From: Porticoccaceae bacterium | GTDB taxonomy: Bacteria > Pseudomonadota > Gammaproteobacteria > Pseudomonadales > Porticoccaceae | Assembly (NCBI GenBank): GCA_023228865.1 | Contig: JALOAH010000052.1 | Coordinates: 1 to 32,116 of the forward strand | DNA: 32,116 nucleotides | Reading direction: 5' to 3' | The notes under the pieces: model-generated | What the model was told of the DNA's origin: nothing | Seen by the model: only the letters and a program-made list of their open reading frames with translations | Database searches by the model: none | Shown: in pieces, positions 7,993 through 18,243 of the stretch | Position numbering within the stretch: position 1 is the stretch's first letter | Layout: each line of letters starts with the position of its first letter | Position numbers and translations under genes: made by a program

Positions 7993-8469
7993 ATGGAATT
8001 ACCTGTGATTGGCAATATGGCGCCGGCTTTTAATCTCCTCAATCAGCGCGGAGAAAAAGTGTCTCTCAAAGATTTTCGCGGCGCTAAAAATGTCGTTCTC
8101 TATTTTTATCCCAAGGCCATGACGCCGGGATGCACCACCCAGGCCTGCGGCATTCGCGACAGCAAGGCCGAGTTTGACAGGCTGGATACAGTTATTTTCG
8201 GTATCAGCCCGGATCCCGTCAGCCGCCTGGTGAAGTTTGAGCAGCGGGATAGCCTGAATTTTGATCTCCTTTCCGACGAGGATCACAGTATTGCTGACAA
8301 GTACGGCGCCTGGGGGCCGAAACAGTTTATGGGCAAAAAATACGATGGCATTCACCGCTTCACCTATATCATCGGCAAAGACGGCAGGCTCAAACACATC
8401 ATCGACAAGGTCAAAACTAAAACCCACCACGAGGATGTCCAGCAATGGATTCGCGAGAACCTGGGTTAG
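7993..8469 (+). CDS. bcp: Thioredoxin-dependent thiol peroxidase (Bcp/PrxQ)
   Basis: Bcp reduces hydrogen peroxide and organic hydroperoxides in the cytoplasm and is recycled by thioredoxin. The 158-residue protein has the peroxiredoxin core YFYPKAMTPGCTTQAC, with peroxidatic C47 and a second cysteine C52 five residues on, as in E. coli Bcp. The segment VIFGISPDPVSRLVKF and the C-terminal THHEDVQQW helix are also family-typical. ATG 7993 is chosen: AAGGA sits 8 bases upstream and the product starts exactly where the family does. An upstream in-frame ATG near 7918 would add 25 unconserved residues and run into the divergent promoter region. No other cysteine-rich or regulatory gene lies beside it. 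Confidence 0.95.
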   Translation: MELPVIGNMAPAFNLLNQRGEKVSLKDFRGAKNVVLYFYPKAMTPGCTTQACGIRDSKAEFDRLDTVIFGISPDPVSRLVKFEQRDSLNFDLLSDEDHSIADKYGAWGPKQFMGKKYDGIHRFTYIIGKDGRLKHIIDKVKTKTHHEDVQQWIRENLG

Positions 8470-8582
8470 CAACCCCGGTGCCTGTGGCCACAGCCTCCCC
8501 AGTTTTGCACAATGCGTTGTTCGCCGCGGGCTAAACAGGTAAAGTTGCCAGCTTTGAATGCTATCCACACTAGAGGAACCCC

Positions 8583-8915
8583 ATGAATTTACCCGCTGAT
8601 CTTGTGACCTATGCAGCTGCCGCCCCCGCTGGCGAACCCAATCCAATGATTACGTTGTTGATGTTCGCAGGTCTTTTCATTTTTATGTACTTGCTGATTA
8701 TTCGCCCCCAGCGCAAGCGCCAGAAAGAGCAGCGGGCACTGGTGGAAAGCCTCGCCAAGGGTGACGAGGTGGTGATGACCAGCGGTATGCTGGGTAAAAT
8801 CACCAAAATTGAAGGTGATTACATCGAAGTTGAAGCTAATGAAAATCTCAAGCTGAAGTTTCAAAAAGTTGCCGTACATGCGGTTTTGCCCAAGGGCACA
8901 CTCAAATCAATCTAG
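8583..8915 (+). CDS. yajC: Sec translocase accessory subunit YajC
   Basis: YajC is a small inner-membrane protein associated with SecDF and the SecYEG translocon. The 110-residue protein has one transmembrane segment (about residues 22-40, ITLLMFAGLFIFMYLLI) followed by IRPQRKRQKEQ, the diagnostic YajC motif. The soluble domain has GDEVVMTSGMLGKI and carries the usual beta-rich end. Length equals E. coli YajC. AGGAA lies 4 bases before the ATG. Usually tgt, yajC, secD and secF sit together; here yajC stands alone, between bcp and a PLP enzyme, and is closed by a strong terminator. Confidence 0.96.
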   Translation: MNLPADLVTYAAAAPAGEPNPMITLLMFAGLFIFMYLLIIRPQRKRQKEQRALVESLAKGDEVVMTSGMLGKITKIEGDYIEVEANENLKLKFQKVAVHAVLPKGTLKSI

Positions 8916-8919
8916 TCAT

Positions 8920-8946
8920 AAAAAGGCCGCACAGCGGCCTTTTTAT
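8920..8946 (+). terminator. Rho-independent terminator after yajC
   Basis: Five bases after the yajC stop there is an A-rich arm with GGCCGC, a three-base loop, then GCGGCC and five T residues. The symmetrical A and T flanks extend the stem to about 11 pairs. This is a textbook terminator and makes yajC a separate transcription unit from the downstream PLP enzyme. Confidence 0.9.
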
Positions 8947-9043
8947 ATAGCGAGCCGTTGATAAACAATTCACCTTGATGTCAGGAGCCTGGCTCGCCGA
9001 GCCGAAAACCAACCAATAACAACAGATCGGAAGTTTATTGCTG

Positions 9044-10060
9044 ATGGCCATTGTTCTACCGTCCAAGTTGGAGCTGGCGCGCACGCCGACCCCCTTTTAT
9101 TGCCTGGAGAGATTGTCTGCCAGCCTCGGTACGCGCATCTGGATCAAGCGGGATGACCTCACCGAATGCGCCGTCAGCGGCAATAAAATTCGCAAGCTGG
9201 AGTTTGTCCTGGCCAGAGCGGTTGAGGCCGGTTGCGACACATTGATTACCCTGGGTGGCGTGCAGTCAAACCATTGTCGAGCGACAGCATTGCTCGGCGC
9301 CAGGCTCGGCCTAAAGGTACACCTGTTGTTGCGGGATGAAGGGGATTACAGCCCCCAACCCGCGGGCAACCTGTTGCTGGATTACCTTGCCGGAGCGGAA
9401 GTTACCCTTGTCGCCCCAAAGCGCTATGTCCAGAATCAACAGGCCTTGCTTGCTGACATTGCTGATCAGTGCAGGGCCAAAGGCAGAAAACCCTGGCTGA
9501 TACCCGTTGGCGCCAGCGATGGCCATGGCGTCTGGGGTTATATTAACTGTGCCCGAGAACTGGCGGCAGATTTTGACAACCAGGGCATTCGCCCGCAAAT
9601 GCTCTTTCACGCCACGGGTTCCGGCGGCACCCAGGCGGGTCTCAGCGCTGGAGCGTTCATTTACCAGTTGCCCTGCCGAGTGATGGGCATGGCGGTGTGT
9701 GACGATACCGATTATTTTGTCAACAAGGTAAAGGCCGATCTGCGCCACTGGGCACAGCTGTATCAGCCGAATATTGATGTTGAGAATATCGCTGTCGAGG
9801 TCAACGACAATTACATCGGTGCAGGTTACGCCCAGGCTTCTGCGGAGGTGTTTGAAACCATTCGCTGGCTTGCCCGTGAGGAGGGCTTGATTCTCGATCC
9901 AGTGTACACGGGCAAAGCCTTTCACGGCATGGTGGCGGAAATTCACAGCGGTCGGCTCGATGGTTGCAAGGATATCGTCTTTGTCCACACCGGCGGTATC
10001 TTCGGACTTATGGCGCAGTCTGCCGCCCTGGGTTTTCAGCGGCCACCGCGGGGGCACTAG
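9044..10060 (+). CDS. D-cysteine desulfhydrase / ACC deaminase family PLP enzyme
   Basis: A 338-residue fold-type II PLP enzyme of the D-cysteine desulfhydrase / 1-aminocyclopropane-1-carboxylate deaminase family. D-cysteine desulfhydrase splits D-cysteine to pyruvate, ammonia and sulfide. The start reads ELARTPTPFYCLERLSASLG followed by IWIKRDDLTECAVSGNKIRKLEF, where the lysine of GNK should bind PLP. LGGVQSNHCRATA and the glycine-rich ATGSGGTQAG phosphate loop follow. The end has DPVYTGKAFHGM and FVHTGGIFGL, both family-typical. DcyD is more likely than true ACC deaminase, but substrate cannot be settled by eye. ATG 9044 is used; a TTG at 9038 is also in frame and is better spaced (5 bases) from GGAAG. 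The symporter gene follows 63 bases later, perhaps in one transcript for amino-acid use. Confidence 0.85.
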   Translation: MAIVLPSKLELARTPTPFYCLERLSASLGTRIWIKRDDLTECAVSGNKIRKLEFVLARAVEAGCDTLITLGGVQSNHCRATALLGARLGLKVHLLLRDEGDYSPQPAGNLLLDYLAGAEVTLVAPKRYVQNQQALLADIADQCRAKGRKPWLIPVGASDGHGVWGYINCARELAADFDNQGIRPQMLFHATGSGGTQAGLSAGAFIYQLPCRVMGMAVCDDTDYFVNKVKADLRHWAQLYQPNIDVENIAVEVNDNYIGAGYAQASAEVFETIRWLAREEGLILDPVYTGKAFHGMVAEIHSGRLDGCKDIVFVHTGGIFGLMAQSAALGFQRPPRGH

Positions 10061-10123
10061 CCTGCAGCTCACAGCGGGTTTGGCGTTCGCCAATATTTGA
10101 GGAATTCTTGGGGGGGAAGCAAT

Positions 10124-11455
10124 ATGTTTGAATCAGGGTTGAATTGGCTCAATGGCCTGGTCTGGGGGCCGTTGATGCTGGTGCTTATTCTCGGCACCGG
10201 GATTTACCTCACCATTGGCCTCAGACTGATGCCGCTGATCAAACTGGGCTTTGGTCTGCGCGCCATGTTTGCCGGTCGCAAGGGTTCGGGGGAAGGGGAT
10301 ATCAGCCCCTTTGCCGCCCAAATGACGGCGCTGTCCGCCACCGTCGGCACCGGCAATATTGTCGGCGTCGCCACTGCCGTGAGTATCGGCGGTCCCGGTG
10401 CCTTGTTCTGGATGTGGTGTACCGCCCTGGTGGGAATGGCCACCAAATATGCAGAATCTGTGCTCGCCGTCCATTACCGCGAGACCGATGAACAGGGGCG
10501 CAAAGTGGGCGGCCCCATGTACTATATTCGCACCGGTCTCGGCAAGCGCTGGACATGGCTGGCGTTTCTGTTCGCCCTCTTCGGCGCGCTGGCGGGTTTT
10601 GGTATTGGCAGTTCGGTGCAGGCCAATTCGGTGGCTGCGGCGATGACCAATGCCTTCGCCATTCCCGCCTGGGTATCGGGACTGGTGATGGCGGTGCTGG
10701 TGGGGTTGGTGTTGATCGGAGGTATCAAGCGCATAGGTGCGGTATCCGGCGCCCTGGTGCCGCTGATGGTCGTGATCTACCTGATTTGCTCTGTTATCGT
10801 TCTGGTGGTTCATATTGCCGAATTGCCCGCGGCATTGTGGTTGGTGATTGAAAGCGCTTTTACGCCCATTTCCGCCAGTGGTGGCTTTGCCGGCGCCACG
10901 GTCATGCTTGCTGTGGAAAAAGGTGTGGCGCGGGGCATCTTTTCCAATGAGGCCGGTCTCGGCAGTGCGCCCATCGCCCACGCCGCAGCGGAAACCAACA
11001 GTCCGGTAACCCAGGGCACCATCGCTATGACAGGCACCTTTATCGACACCATAATCGTCTGCACCCTGACGGGTTTGATGCTGGTGGTTACCGGGGTCTG
11101 GAACAGCCCTGCGGCCGGTGTCGAACTCACGGCCAATGCCATGGCTTCGGTGTTGCCCTACGGGGACAAGATTCTTGCCCTCTGCCTCGCCCTGTTTGCC
11201 TTTACCACATTGCTGGGCTGGAGTTACTACGGTGAGCGCTGCGCCGAATATCTTCTCGGCGTGAGAGTCATTCTGCCTTTTCGTGTGCTGTGGGTGGCGG
11301 CGGTGTTTATCGGTGCTGTGGCTCATCTGGATCTGGTGTGGATGCTCGCCGATACCCTCAACGGTATGATGGCCATTCCCAATCTGATTGCCCTGTTGTT
11401 ACTGAGTCCGGTAGTCTTTACATTAACCAAAGCCTATTTTGACCAGAAACCCTGA
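10124..11455 (+). CDS. Sodium:alanine/glycine symporter (AGCS family)
   Basis: An integral inner-membrane carrier of 443 residues with about ten to eleven hydrophobic segments. It belongs to the alanine or glycine:cation symporter family (AgcS/DagA/AlsT), which imports small neutral amino acids with sodium. Diagnostic sequence includes GPLMLVLILGTGIYLTI near the start, SPFAAQMTALSATVGTGNIVGVATA (cation and substrate site helix), GMATKYAESVLAVHYRE and NEAGLGSAPIAHAAAET. The length fits the family. ATG 10124 is preceded by an unusually G-rich ribosome binding site containing seven consecutive G residues at about 10111-10117. The next gene starts 15 bases after the stop, so the two are probably co-transcribed. 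Confidence 0.95.
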   Translation: MFESGLNWLNGLVWGPLMLVLILGTGIYLTIGLRLMPLIKLGFGLRAMFAGRKGSGEGDISPFAAQMTALSATVGTGNIVGVATAVSIGGPGALFWMWCTALVGMATKYAESVLAVHYRETDEQGRKVGGPMYYIRTGLGKRWTWLAFLFALFGALAGFGIGSSVQANSVAAAMTNAFAIPAWVSGLVMAVLVGLVLIGGIKRIGAVSGALVPLMVVIYLICSVIVLVVHIAELPAALWLVIESAFTPISASGGFAGATVMLAVEKGVARGIFSNEAGLGSAPIAHAAAETNSPVTQGTIAMTGTFIDTIIVCTLTGLMLVVTGVWNSPAAGVELTANAMASVLPYGDKILALCLALFAFTTLLGWSYYGERCAEYLLGVRVILPFRVLWVAAVFIGAVAHLDLVWMLADTLNGMMAIPNLIALLLLSPVVFTLTKAYFDQKP

Positions 11456-11470
11456 TTGGGGACAACACAG

Positions 11471-12385
11471 ATGCCGACAAATTTTGGTGACAAGCTGGTG
11501 ATTGCGATTTCCTCGCGGGTGCTTTTCGATCTCTCGGAAAGTGACAGGGTTTATCGCGAGGAGGGGTTGGCCGCCTACTCCCAGCATCAGATAGACCATG
11601 AAAGCGAAGTGCTGGCGCCTGGCGAAGCCTTTCCCCTGGTGCAGAAATTATTGCGCATTAATGAAAAGCTTGGCGGTGAGCCGCGAGTGGAAGTCATTTT
11701 GCTATCGCGAAACTCGGCAGATACCGGGCTGCGGGTGTTTAATTCCATTGAGCATTACAAGCTGAGTATCAGCCGGGCGGCATTTTGCGGTGGCGAAAGC
11801 CCCTACCGCTATGTGTCGGCATTTGGCTGCCATCTGTTTTTGTCCACCCACGCCGAGGATGTCAGAAACGCCCTGGCGCACGGTGTCGCTGCGGCAACGC
11901 TGCTGCCGTCATCCAAATCCGTAAGAGCCGACGACGAACTGCGTTTTGCCTTTGATGGCGATGCGGTTATTTTTTCCGATGAGGCGGAAAAGGTGTTCAA
12001 AACCCAGGGGCTGGAGGCCTTTGCCAAAAGTGAAAAAGCCTCCGCGAAAAAGCCATTGAGCGCGGGACCCTTCAAAAATTTTCTTTCCGCGCTGCAGGGG
12101 TTGCAGGCGGAATTCGACCCAGGGCAGTGCCCGATTCGCACTGCACTGGTTACTGCCCGTTCCGCACCCGCCCACGAAAGGGTGGTGATGACATTGCGGG
12201 CATGGAACATTCGCATCGACGAATCCCTGTTTCTCGGCGGTTTGTCCAAGGGCGAGTTTCTCAAAGCCTATGGCGCCGATGTCTTTTTCGATGACCAGCA
12301 GCAACACTGCGAATCTGCCAGCCCCCATGTGGCCACCGGGCATGTGCCCCATGGCGTGGCCAACGAGAAATTGCCAGAAGCTTGA
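11471..12385 (+). CDS. Cytosolic 5'-nucleotidase (NT5C1-like family)
   Basis: A 304-residue protein of the 5'-nucleotidase family found both in bacteria and in animal cytosolic NT5C1 enzymes (PF06189), which dephosphorylate nucleoside monophosphates, typically AMP. Family hallmarks are LVIAISSRVLFDL at the N-terminus, EVILLSRNSADTGLRVFNSIEHY, AAFCGGESPYRYVSAFGCHLFLS, FDGDAVIFSDEAE, RTALVTARSAPAHERVV and DESLFLGGLSKGEFLKAYGADVFFDDQ. The haloacid dehalogenase-like aspartates and the lysine of LSKGEFL are in place. ATG 11471 has GGGGA about 8 bases upstream; the TTG at 11456, directly after the symporter stop, is less likely. It is convergent with the methyltransferase gene, with only 25 bases between stops. 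Confidence 0.88.
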   Translation: MPTNFGDKLVIAISSRVLFDLSESDRVYREEGLAAYSQHQIDHESEVLAPGEAFPLVQKLLRINEKLGGEPRVEVILLSRNSADTGLRVFNSIEHYKLSISRAAFCGGESPYRYVSAFGCHLFLSTHAEDVRNALAHGVAAATLLPSSKSVRADDELRFAFDGDAVIFSDEAEKVFKTQGLEAFAKSEKASAKKPLSAGPFKNFLSALQGLQAEFDPGQCPIRTALVTARSAPAHERVVMTLRAWNIRIDESLFLGGLSKGEFLKAYGADVFFDDQQQHCESASPHVATGHVPHGVANEKLPEA

Positions 12386-12410
12386 TGCTCTCCCTGCCCA
12401 AACGGCCATT

Positions 12411-13475
12411 TCAGGGAATGGCTTCAAGCACCATGTTTACGGCTGTTTCCGCCGCCCTCCTTATTTTTGTGAAACCCGCCTCCTTGAGAATGGCGGTGAG
12501 CCGCGCTTCCCCCGCCTGGGCGCCGAGGCCGAGGCCGACGTCCTGGGCTCTGGATGCAGGCACACAAATGGTAGTCGACATGCCATAGGATATGCCGGCA
12601 AAAAGATTGAGGTTATCCCCCAGGGAATCGGCGGCCAGAGGCTCCACCACCATAAAAATACCGCCGGGTTTGAGAGCCTGTCTGACGTGGCGGGCAACGC
12701 CCACGGGGTCGCCCATATCGTGGAGGGCGTCGAAGATACAGATAAGGTCGAAATCGTTTTGCGGAAATGCCTGACCTGTGCTGACCTGGAAATGGACATT
12801 GGTTAATTGGGCGTGATCTGCTTTTTCCCTGGCGGCGGTGATGGACGGTTCGTGGAAATCAAAGCCGTAAACCTGGGAGTTGGGAAAAGACGAGGCCATC
12901 AGCAAGCTCGACGAGCCGTGCCCGCAACCGATGTCGCCAATTTTTGCCCCCGTTTTCAGTTTATCCTCGACACCGGCCAGAGCCGGTATCCACTGGTCGA
13001 TAAGGCTGGCGGTGTAGAGGGGACGCAAAAAGCGGTCGGTGCCGCAAAAACAGCAGCTGTGGTGTTCTCCCCAGGGACGGCCTTTTCCCGATTTGAACAC
13101 CTCGATGGCGGTGTCATGGGTGGCAATCTGGCTGATCACGGTTTGAAAAATTCCCTGCAGGCAGCTGGGGTCACCTTCGTGGCTAAACAGGGCGGCCTGT
13201 TCGGGGTTCAGGGAAAAGGTGTCATCTTCACCGTTGTAGTCCACATAGCCAAAGGCGGCGTTGGCGGATAACCATTCGCGCAAATAGCGGTCGTTAACGC
13301 CGGTAATCTTTGCCAGCTCGCTGTGGCTGCAGGAGCCACGCTGTTCAAGCGCCCGGTAAATTCCGGTCTGGTCGCCCATATAGGCCATAAAGAGACCAAT
13401 GGCGCCGCCAATGTCGCCGAGAACTTTTCCCTGGAGTTGTTCAAATTTTTTACTGTCAAATGCCGCAGTTGTCAT
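12411..13475 (-). CDS. SAM-dependent methyltransferase with N-terminal winged helix
   Basis: A 354-residue class I methyltransferase. Residues about 20-110 look like a winged-helix dimerisation domain (CSHSELAKITGVNDRYLREWLSANAAFGYVDY), as in plant-type O-methyltransferases and the mycobacterial Rv2258c-like group. Residues about 140-146 carry SCCFCG, a cysteine cluster. The SAM-binding motif is IGDIGCGHGSSS (about 179-190), followed by VYGFDFHEPSI and FDLICIFDALHDMGDP, and then ALKPGGIFMVVEP. The substrate is unknown. The start at 13475 gives MTTAAFDSKKFEQLQGK; the gene is monocistronic on the minus strand, and its promoter must lie in the 240 bases it shares with the tRNA-Val promoter. Confidence 0.85.
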   Translation of the reverse strand: MTTAAFDSKKFEQLQGKVLGDIGGAIGLFMAYMGDQTGIYRALEQRGSCSHSELAKITGVNDRYLREWLSANAAFGYVDYNGEDDTFSLNPEQAALFSHEGDPSCLQGIFQTVISQIATHDTAIEVFKSGKGRPWGEHHSCCFCGTDRFLRPLYTASLIDQWIPALAGVEDKLKTGAKIGDIGCGHGSSSLLMASSFPNSQVYGFDFHEPSITAAREKADHAQLTNVHFQVSTGQAFPQNDFDLICIFDALHDMGDPVGVARHVRQALKPGGIFMVVEPLAADSLGDNLNLFAGISYGMSTTICVPASRAQDVGLGLGAQAGEARLTAILKEAGFTKIRRAAETAVNMVLEAIP

Positions 13476-13670
13476 TGTTTGTCTCGCTAATTAGATTTAT
13501 CGGGTGGGTTAAAGCCAGTGCGTCGAAGCTGGCAGCGGGCGAGGTTGCAGTATTCCACAGTTCTTATGCCGGCAACATCAGGGGCGACTGTTGTAAATCA
13601 AGTATGGCGAAATTATTCGCCCTGGGATTTTATTCTGATCTTTGTGATTAATCCGGTGTAGAGATAGATA

Positions 13671-13699
13671 TTGAATATAGGATTGTTTATGTATAGAAT
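13671..13699 (+). promoter_or_regulatory. Sigma-70-type promoter of tRNA-Val
   Basis: TTGAAT (13671-13676), a 17-base spacer, then TAGAAT (13694-13699), followed by a GC-rich stretch (CGCGCC). The tRNA begins 16 bases after the -10 box. The GC-rich discriminator is typical of stringently controlled stable-RNA promoters. Confidence 0.6.
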
Positions 13700-13715
13700 T
13701 CGCGCCTCGCAACGC

Positions 13716-13792
<77 letters not shown>

Positions 13793-13856
13793 ATTCTCTC
13801 CATCTCTGTACCCACGTGGCCTTTAGTAGGGGTCACCACTGGAAAAGGAACATGCA

Positions 13857-15782
13857 ATGCCCGTAATCACTCTTCCCGATGGCAGCCAGCGCAGCTTTGC
13901 CGCCGCCGTCTCTGTGTTTCAGGTTGCCGAGGACATCGGCTCAGGTCTCGCCAAGGCGGCTCTTGCCGGCAAGGTGAATGGCAAGCTGGTGGATACCTCC
14001 TATGTCATTGACGATGATGCTGAGCTCGCTATCATTACCGGCCGCGACGACGACGGCATAGAGGTGATTCGCCATTCCTGCGCCCATTTGCTGGCTCAGG
14101 CGGTTAAAAGCCTCTACCCCGAAGCCCAGGTGACCATTGGCCCGGTGATTGACGACGGTTTTTATTACGATTTCGCCTTTTCCCGCCCTTTCACGCCGGA
14201 AGACCTCGAGAAAATCGAGGCGAAAATGGAAGAGCTGGCCAGCGAGGATATTACCGTTGTTCGCGAGCTGATGCCCAGAGACGAAGCCGTGGCGTTCTTT
14301 AAAGCCATGGGGGAAGACTACAAGGCGGAAATTATTGCCTCTATTCCCAGCAACGAAGATATCTCCCTCTATCGCCAGGGGGATTTTATCGACCTCTGTC
14401 GCGGCCCCCATGTGCCCAGCACCGGTAAAATTGCCGCCTTCAAACTGACCAAGGTGGCGGGCGCCTATTGGCGCGGCAACTCCGACAACGAAATGTTGCA
14501 GCGGATTTACGGCACCGCCTGGGGCAACAAGAAAGATCTCAAGGCCTATCTCCACCGCATTGAAGAGGCGGAAAAGCGGGATCATCGCAAAATCGGCAAA
14601 AAACTCGGCTTCTTCCATATGCAGGAAGAGGCGCCGGGGATGGTGTTCTGGCATCCCAGGGGTTGGTCCATTTACAAAACCATCGAACACTATATGCGCG
14701 GCATGCAAACCCGCCGCGGCTATCAGGAAATTCGCACTCCCCAGCTGGTGGACTTTTCCCTGTGGCGGAAATCCGGTCATGCCGACAAATTTGGCGATGA
14801 CATGTTTGCCCTCAAAAGTGATGAGCGGGATTTTGCCATCAAGCCCATGAACTGCCCCTGCCATGTTCAGGTGTTCAACCAGGGTTTGAAAAGCTACCGG
14901 GATCTGCCCCTGCGCCTGGCGGAATTTGGTTCCTGCCACCGCAACGAGCCCTCCGGCTCTCTTCACGGCATTATGCGGGTGCGCGGCTTTACTCAGGACG
15001 ACGCCCATATTTTCTGTACAGAAAAACAGATTCAGCCGGAAGTCTCTGAATTTATCGATTTTCTCCACGAGGTTTACCGGGATTTCGGTTTTAACGAAGT
15101 TATTTACCGTCTCTCCACCAGGCCGGAGAAGCGCGTCGGTTCTGACGAAAGTTGGGACAAGGCGGAAAAGGCTCTGGGCGATGCCCTGGACAGCAAAGGT
15201 CTGCCCTACGAAATTCTTCCCGGTGAGGGCGCATTTTACGGGCCGAAAATCGAATTTTCCCTGAAAGACTGCATCGGCCGCGTCTGGCAGCTGGGTACGA
15301 TCCAGGTGGATTTCTCCATGCCGGGACGTCTCGATGCCCAGTACGTGGCCGAAGATGGCAGCCGTCAGGTGCCGGTGATGTTGCACCGGGCTATTCTCGG
15401 TTCCTTTGAGCGTTTTATCGGCATTTTGATCGAGCATTACGAAGGTGCCTTTCCTGTGTGGTTGGCGCCAGAGCAGGCGGTGGTGGCCAATATCACCGAC
15501 AAACAGGCGGATTATGTCCGCGAAGTGACGCTTTCGTTGCAAAACAGCGGTTTTCGCGTCATAAACGACTTGAGAAACGAGAAAATCGGCTTTAAAATCC
15601 GCGAGCACACAATTCAGAAGGTTCCCTACATCGCCGTTGTCGGCGACAAAGAAACCGAAACACGCACCGTGGCTGTTCGCACGCGCACCGGGGAAGACCT
15701 GGGAGTCATGTCGGTCGAGGCATTTGCCGATTTGATCGCGCGCGGAGAACAGAGCCGCGGTCGTGTCCATGCTGAGTCGTGA
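13857..15782 (+). CDS. thrS: Threonyl-tRNA synthetase
   Basis: Charges tRNA-Thr with threonine in the cytoplasm. The 641-residue protein has the full bacterial layout. The TGS domain (about 1-61) starts [14 protein letters not shown]. The editing domain has [10 protein letters not shown] (H73xxxH77) and [12 protein letters not shown]. The class II core includes [10 protein letters not shown] with the zinc cysteine, [35 protein letters not shown], and the end motif [20 protein letters not shown]. The anticodon-binding domain occupies about 540-641. An AAGGA-type binding site precedes the ATG. It is the first protein gene of the translation cluster, and the infC start lies 30 bases after its stop. 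Confidence 0.98.
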   Translation: MPVITLPDGSQRSFAAAVSVFQVAEDIGSGLAKAALAGKVNGKLVDTSYVIDDDAELAIITGRDDDGIEVIRHSCAHLLAQAVKSLYPEAQVTIGPVIDDGFYYDFAFSRPFTPEDLEKIEAKMEELASEDITVVRELMPRDEAVAFFKAMGEDYKAEIIASIPSNEDISLYRQGDFIDLCRGPHVPSTGKIAAFKLTKVAGAYWRGNSDNEMLQRIYGTAWGNKKDLKAYLHRIEEAEKRDHRKIGKKLGFFHMQEEAPGMVFWHPRGWSIYKTIEHYMRGMQTRRGYQEIRTPQLVDFSLWRKSGHADKFGDDMFALKSDERDFAIKPMNCPCHVQVFNQGLKSYRDLPLRLAEFGSCHRNEPSGSLHGIMRVRGFTQDDAHIFCTEKQIQPEVSEFIDFLHEVYRDFGFNEVIYRLSTRPEKRVGSDESWDKAEKALGDALDSKGLPYEILPGEGAFYGPKIEFSLKDCIGRVWQLGTIQVDFSMPGRLDAQYVAEDGSRQVPVMLHRAILGSFERFIGILIEHYEGAFPVWLAPEQAVVANITDKQADYVREVTLSLQNSGFRVINDLRNEKIGFKIREHTIQKVPYIAVVGDKETETRTVAVRTRTGEDLGVMSVEAFADLIARGEQSRGRVHAES

Positions 15783-15812
15783 TTAGTTAATAAATAACCA
15801 GGAGAATTTGCT

Positions 15813-16355
15813 ATTAAGAAAGATTATGCCAAAGGGCGGGCTAAGCGTTCGAGAGTCAATGAAGAGATCGACGTTAAAGAAGTCCGTTTGATAGGCGCAG
15901 ATGGTGAGCAGGCAGGTATCGTAACCATTGAACAGGCCATAGCCGCCGCCACCGCTGCAAATCTGGATCTCGTTGAGATCTCGCCCGATGCTGAGCCACC
16001 AGTCTGTAAGGTTATGGACTATGGCAAAAAGCTTTTTGATCAGAAGAAGCAGCTCGCTGCCCAGCGCAAAAAGCAGAAGCAGACGCAGGTCAAAGAGATG
16101 AAATTTCGTCCAGGAACGGACGAGGGAGACTATAAGATTAAGCTACGCAATGTTATACGTTTCCTTGAAGCCGGGGACAAAGCCAAGGTAACCCTCAGGT
16201 TCCGCGGCCGCGAGATGGCGCACCAGGAGTTGGGCATGGAGATGATGAAACGCATCGAAACTGACCTTCTCGAAATTGGGCAGGTAGAGCAATTCCCGAA
16301 AATGGAAGGTCGGCAGCTCACCATGGTCATCGCCCCCAAAAGCAAGAAGAAGTAG
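15813..16355 (+). CDS. infC: Translation initiation factor IF-3 with AUU start codon
   Basis: IF3 binds the 30S subunit, prevents premature 50S joining and rejects wrong start codons. The frame reads IF3 sequence back to an ATT at 15813: (M)[19 protein letters not shown], then [15 protein letters not shown] and the C-terminal domain with [15 protein letters not shown] and [14 protein letters not shown] at 15801-15804 sits 8 bases before the ATT. There is no in-frame ATG or GTG in the N-terminal part, and a TTG at 15888 would cut off 25 conserved residues. The product is 180 residues, as in E. coli. AUU initiation is the known basis of IF3 autorepression, since IF3 itself disfavours this codon, so the same control is expected here. 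It follows thrS by 30 bases. Confidence 0.96.
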   Translation: MKKDYAKGRAKRSRVNEEIDVKEVRLIGADGEQAGIVTIEQAIAAATAANLDLVEISPDAEPPVCKVMDYGKKLFDQKKQLAAQRKKQKQTQVKEMKFRPGTDEGDYKIKLRNVIRFLEAGDKAKVTLRFRGREMAHQELGMEMMKRIETDLLEIGQVEQFPKMEGRQLTMVIAPKSKKK

Positions 16356-16451
16356 TAGTTCCGTACTGTGCTCAGCCCATGGCAGGCTGACCGGGCGGCT
16401 TCTTCTCCATTTATAGCTAGATACTAGCATTTACAATGCGGAGTTAATCCA

Positions 16452-16643
16452 ATGCCAAAAGCAAAAGTACACAGCGGCGCGGCAAAGCGGTTTAAGAAAA
16501 CCGGCGCTGGCTACAAGCACAAACACGCGATGAGAAGTCACATCCTCACCAAGATGTCCCAGAAGCGCAAACGTCACCTCCGTGGTACCAGCGTCATGAA
16601 CGCCTCGGATAAACCACTGGTTGACCGCATGCTGCGGGTTTGA
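16452..16643 (+). CDS. rpmI: 50S ribosomal protein L35
   Basis: A 63-residue, highly basic protein of the large ribosomal subunit. It begins [20 protein letters not shown] and has the L35 signature [26 protein letters not shown] lies 8 bases before the ATG. The 96-base gap from infC contains a short TCAGCC/GGCTGA hairpin (16372-16390). In E. coli, L20 represses translation of rpmI and rplT by binding RNA around this gap, so related feedback is plausible but not demonstrated by the sequence. Confidence 0.98.
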   Translation: MPKAKVHSGAAKRFKKTGAGYKHKHAMRSHILTKMSQKRKRHLRGTSVMNASDKPLVDRMLRV

Positions 16644-16666
16644 AGACATTTTTGGAGGAATAGATC

Positions 16667-17023
16667 ATGGCAAGAGTAAAACGTGGTGTTCAGGCACACC
16701 GTCGTCACAAGAAAGTTCTCAAGCAAGCCAAGGGTTACTACGGCGCCCGCAGTCGCGTTTATCGCGTTGCCAAGCAGGCAGTAACCAAAGCGGGTCAGTA
16801 CGCTTACCGCGACCGCAAGGTCAAGAAGCGCGTATTCCGTACCCTGTGGATTGCCCGTATCAATGCCCAGGCGCGCGCTGAGGGTGTAAGCTACAGCCGT
16901 TTTATTGCCGGCCTCAAGAAAGCCGGTATTGAGCTGGATCGTCGCGTTCTCGCCGACCTTGCAGTTTATGACAAGCCAGCTTTTGGCGCCATTGTCTCTC
17001 AGGCAAAAGCGGCCCTTGCATAA
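16667..17023 (+). CDS. rplT: 50S ribosomal protein L20
   Basis: A 118-residue basic protein needed early in 50S assembly. The start [20 protein letters not shown], then [19 protein letters not shown], and the C-terminal [19 protein letters not shown] are L20 hallmarks. GGAGGAA precedes the ATG. It lies 23 bases after rpmI and is followed by two stem-loops before pheS. L20 is also the known autoregulator of this operon in E. coli. Confidence 0.98.
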   Translation: MARVKRGVQAHRRHKKVLKQAKGYYGARSRVYRVAKQAVTKAGQYAYRDRKVKKRVFRTLWIARINAQARAEGVSYSRFIAGLKKAGIELDRRVLADLAVYDKPAFGAIVSQAKAALA

Positions 17024-17027
17024 GTAG

Positions 17028-17066
17028 CTTTCGGCTTGACCGGGTCGACCTGATCGGCAGCCGAAG
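17028..17066 (+). other. Stem-loop just after rplT
   Basis: TTCGGCT (17030-17036) pairs with AGCCGAA (17059-17065), giving a seven-pair stem around a loop that itself contains the palindrome GGTCGACC. Four T residues follow the stem. It begins seven bases after the rplT stop. It may be a weak terminator, an mRNA 3'-end stabiliser or part of an attenuator with the stronger hairpin at 17082. Confidence 0.45.
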
Positions 17067-17081
17067 TTTTCAATGCAAACC

Positions 17082-17118
17082 AATAGGGAAAGGGTTCCGG
17101 CTCTTTCCCTATTTTCTT
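17082..17118 (+). terminator. Terminator or attenuator between rplT and pheS
   Basis: AATAGGGAAAG (17082-17092) pairs perfectly with CTTTCCCTATT (17103-17113), with a 10-base loop, and is followed by TTCTTTT. This is a good Rho-independent terminator placed 59 bases before the pheS ATG. In E. coli, pheST is controlled by attenuation at this position. A classic Phe-rich leader peptide ahead of the hairpin is not visible here. Confidence 0.75.
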
Positions 17119-17137
17119 TTCGGGCGTGTTTATTTGA

Positions 17138-18190
<1,053 letters not shown>

Positions 18191-18243
18191 TAGCACCAAA
18201 CGCAGAATGTAACTTTTAAAAAAACGACAGGTTTTAGTTGGTA

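Noticed and set aside
12411..13475. The methyltransferase as a possible natural-product or ubiquinone methylase.
   Set aside because: No biosynthetic partners are nearby and the sequence does not show UbiE or UbiG hallmarks.
13941..15770. A 609-codon open frame antisense to thrS.
   Set aside because: It mirrors thrS codon bias, has no family sequence and overlaps a certain gene completely. Similar long antisense frames lie opposite the ureohydrolase, symporter and pheS/pheT genes.
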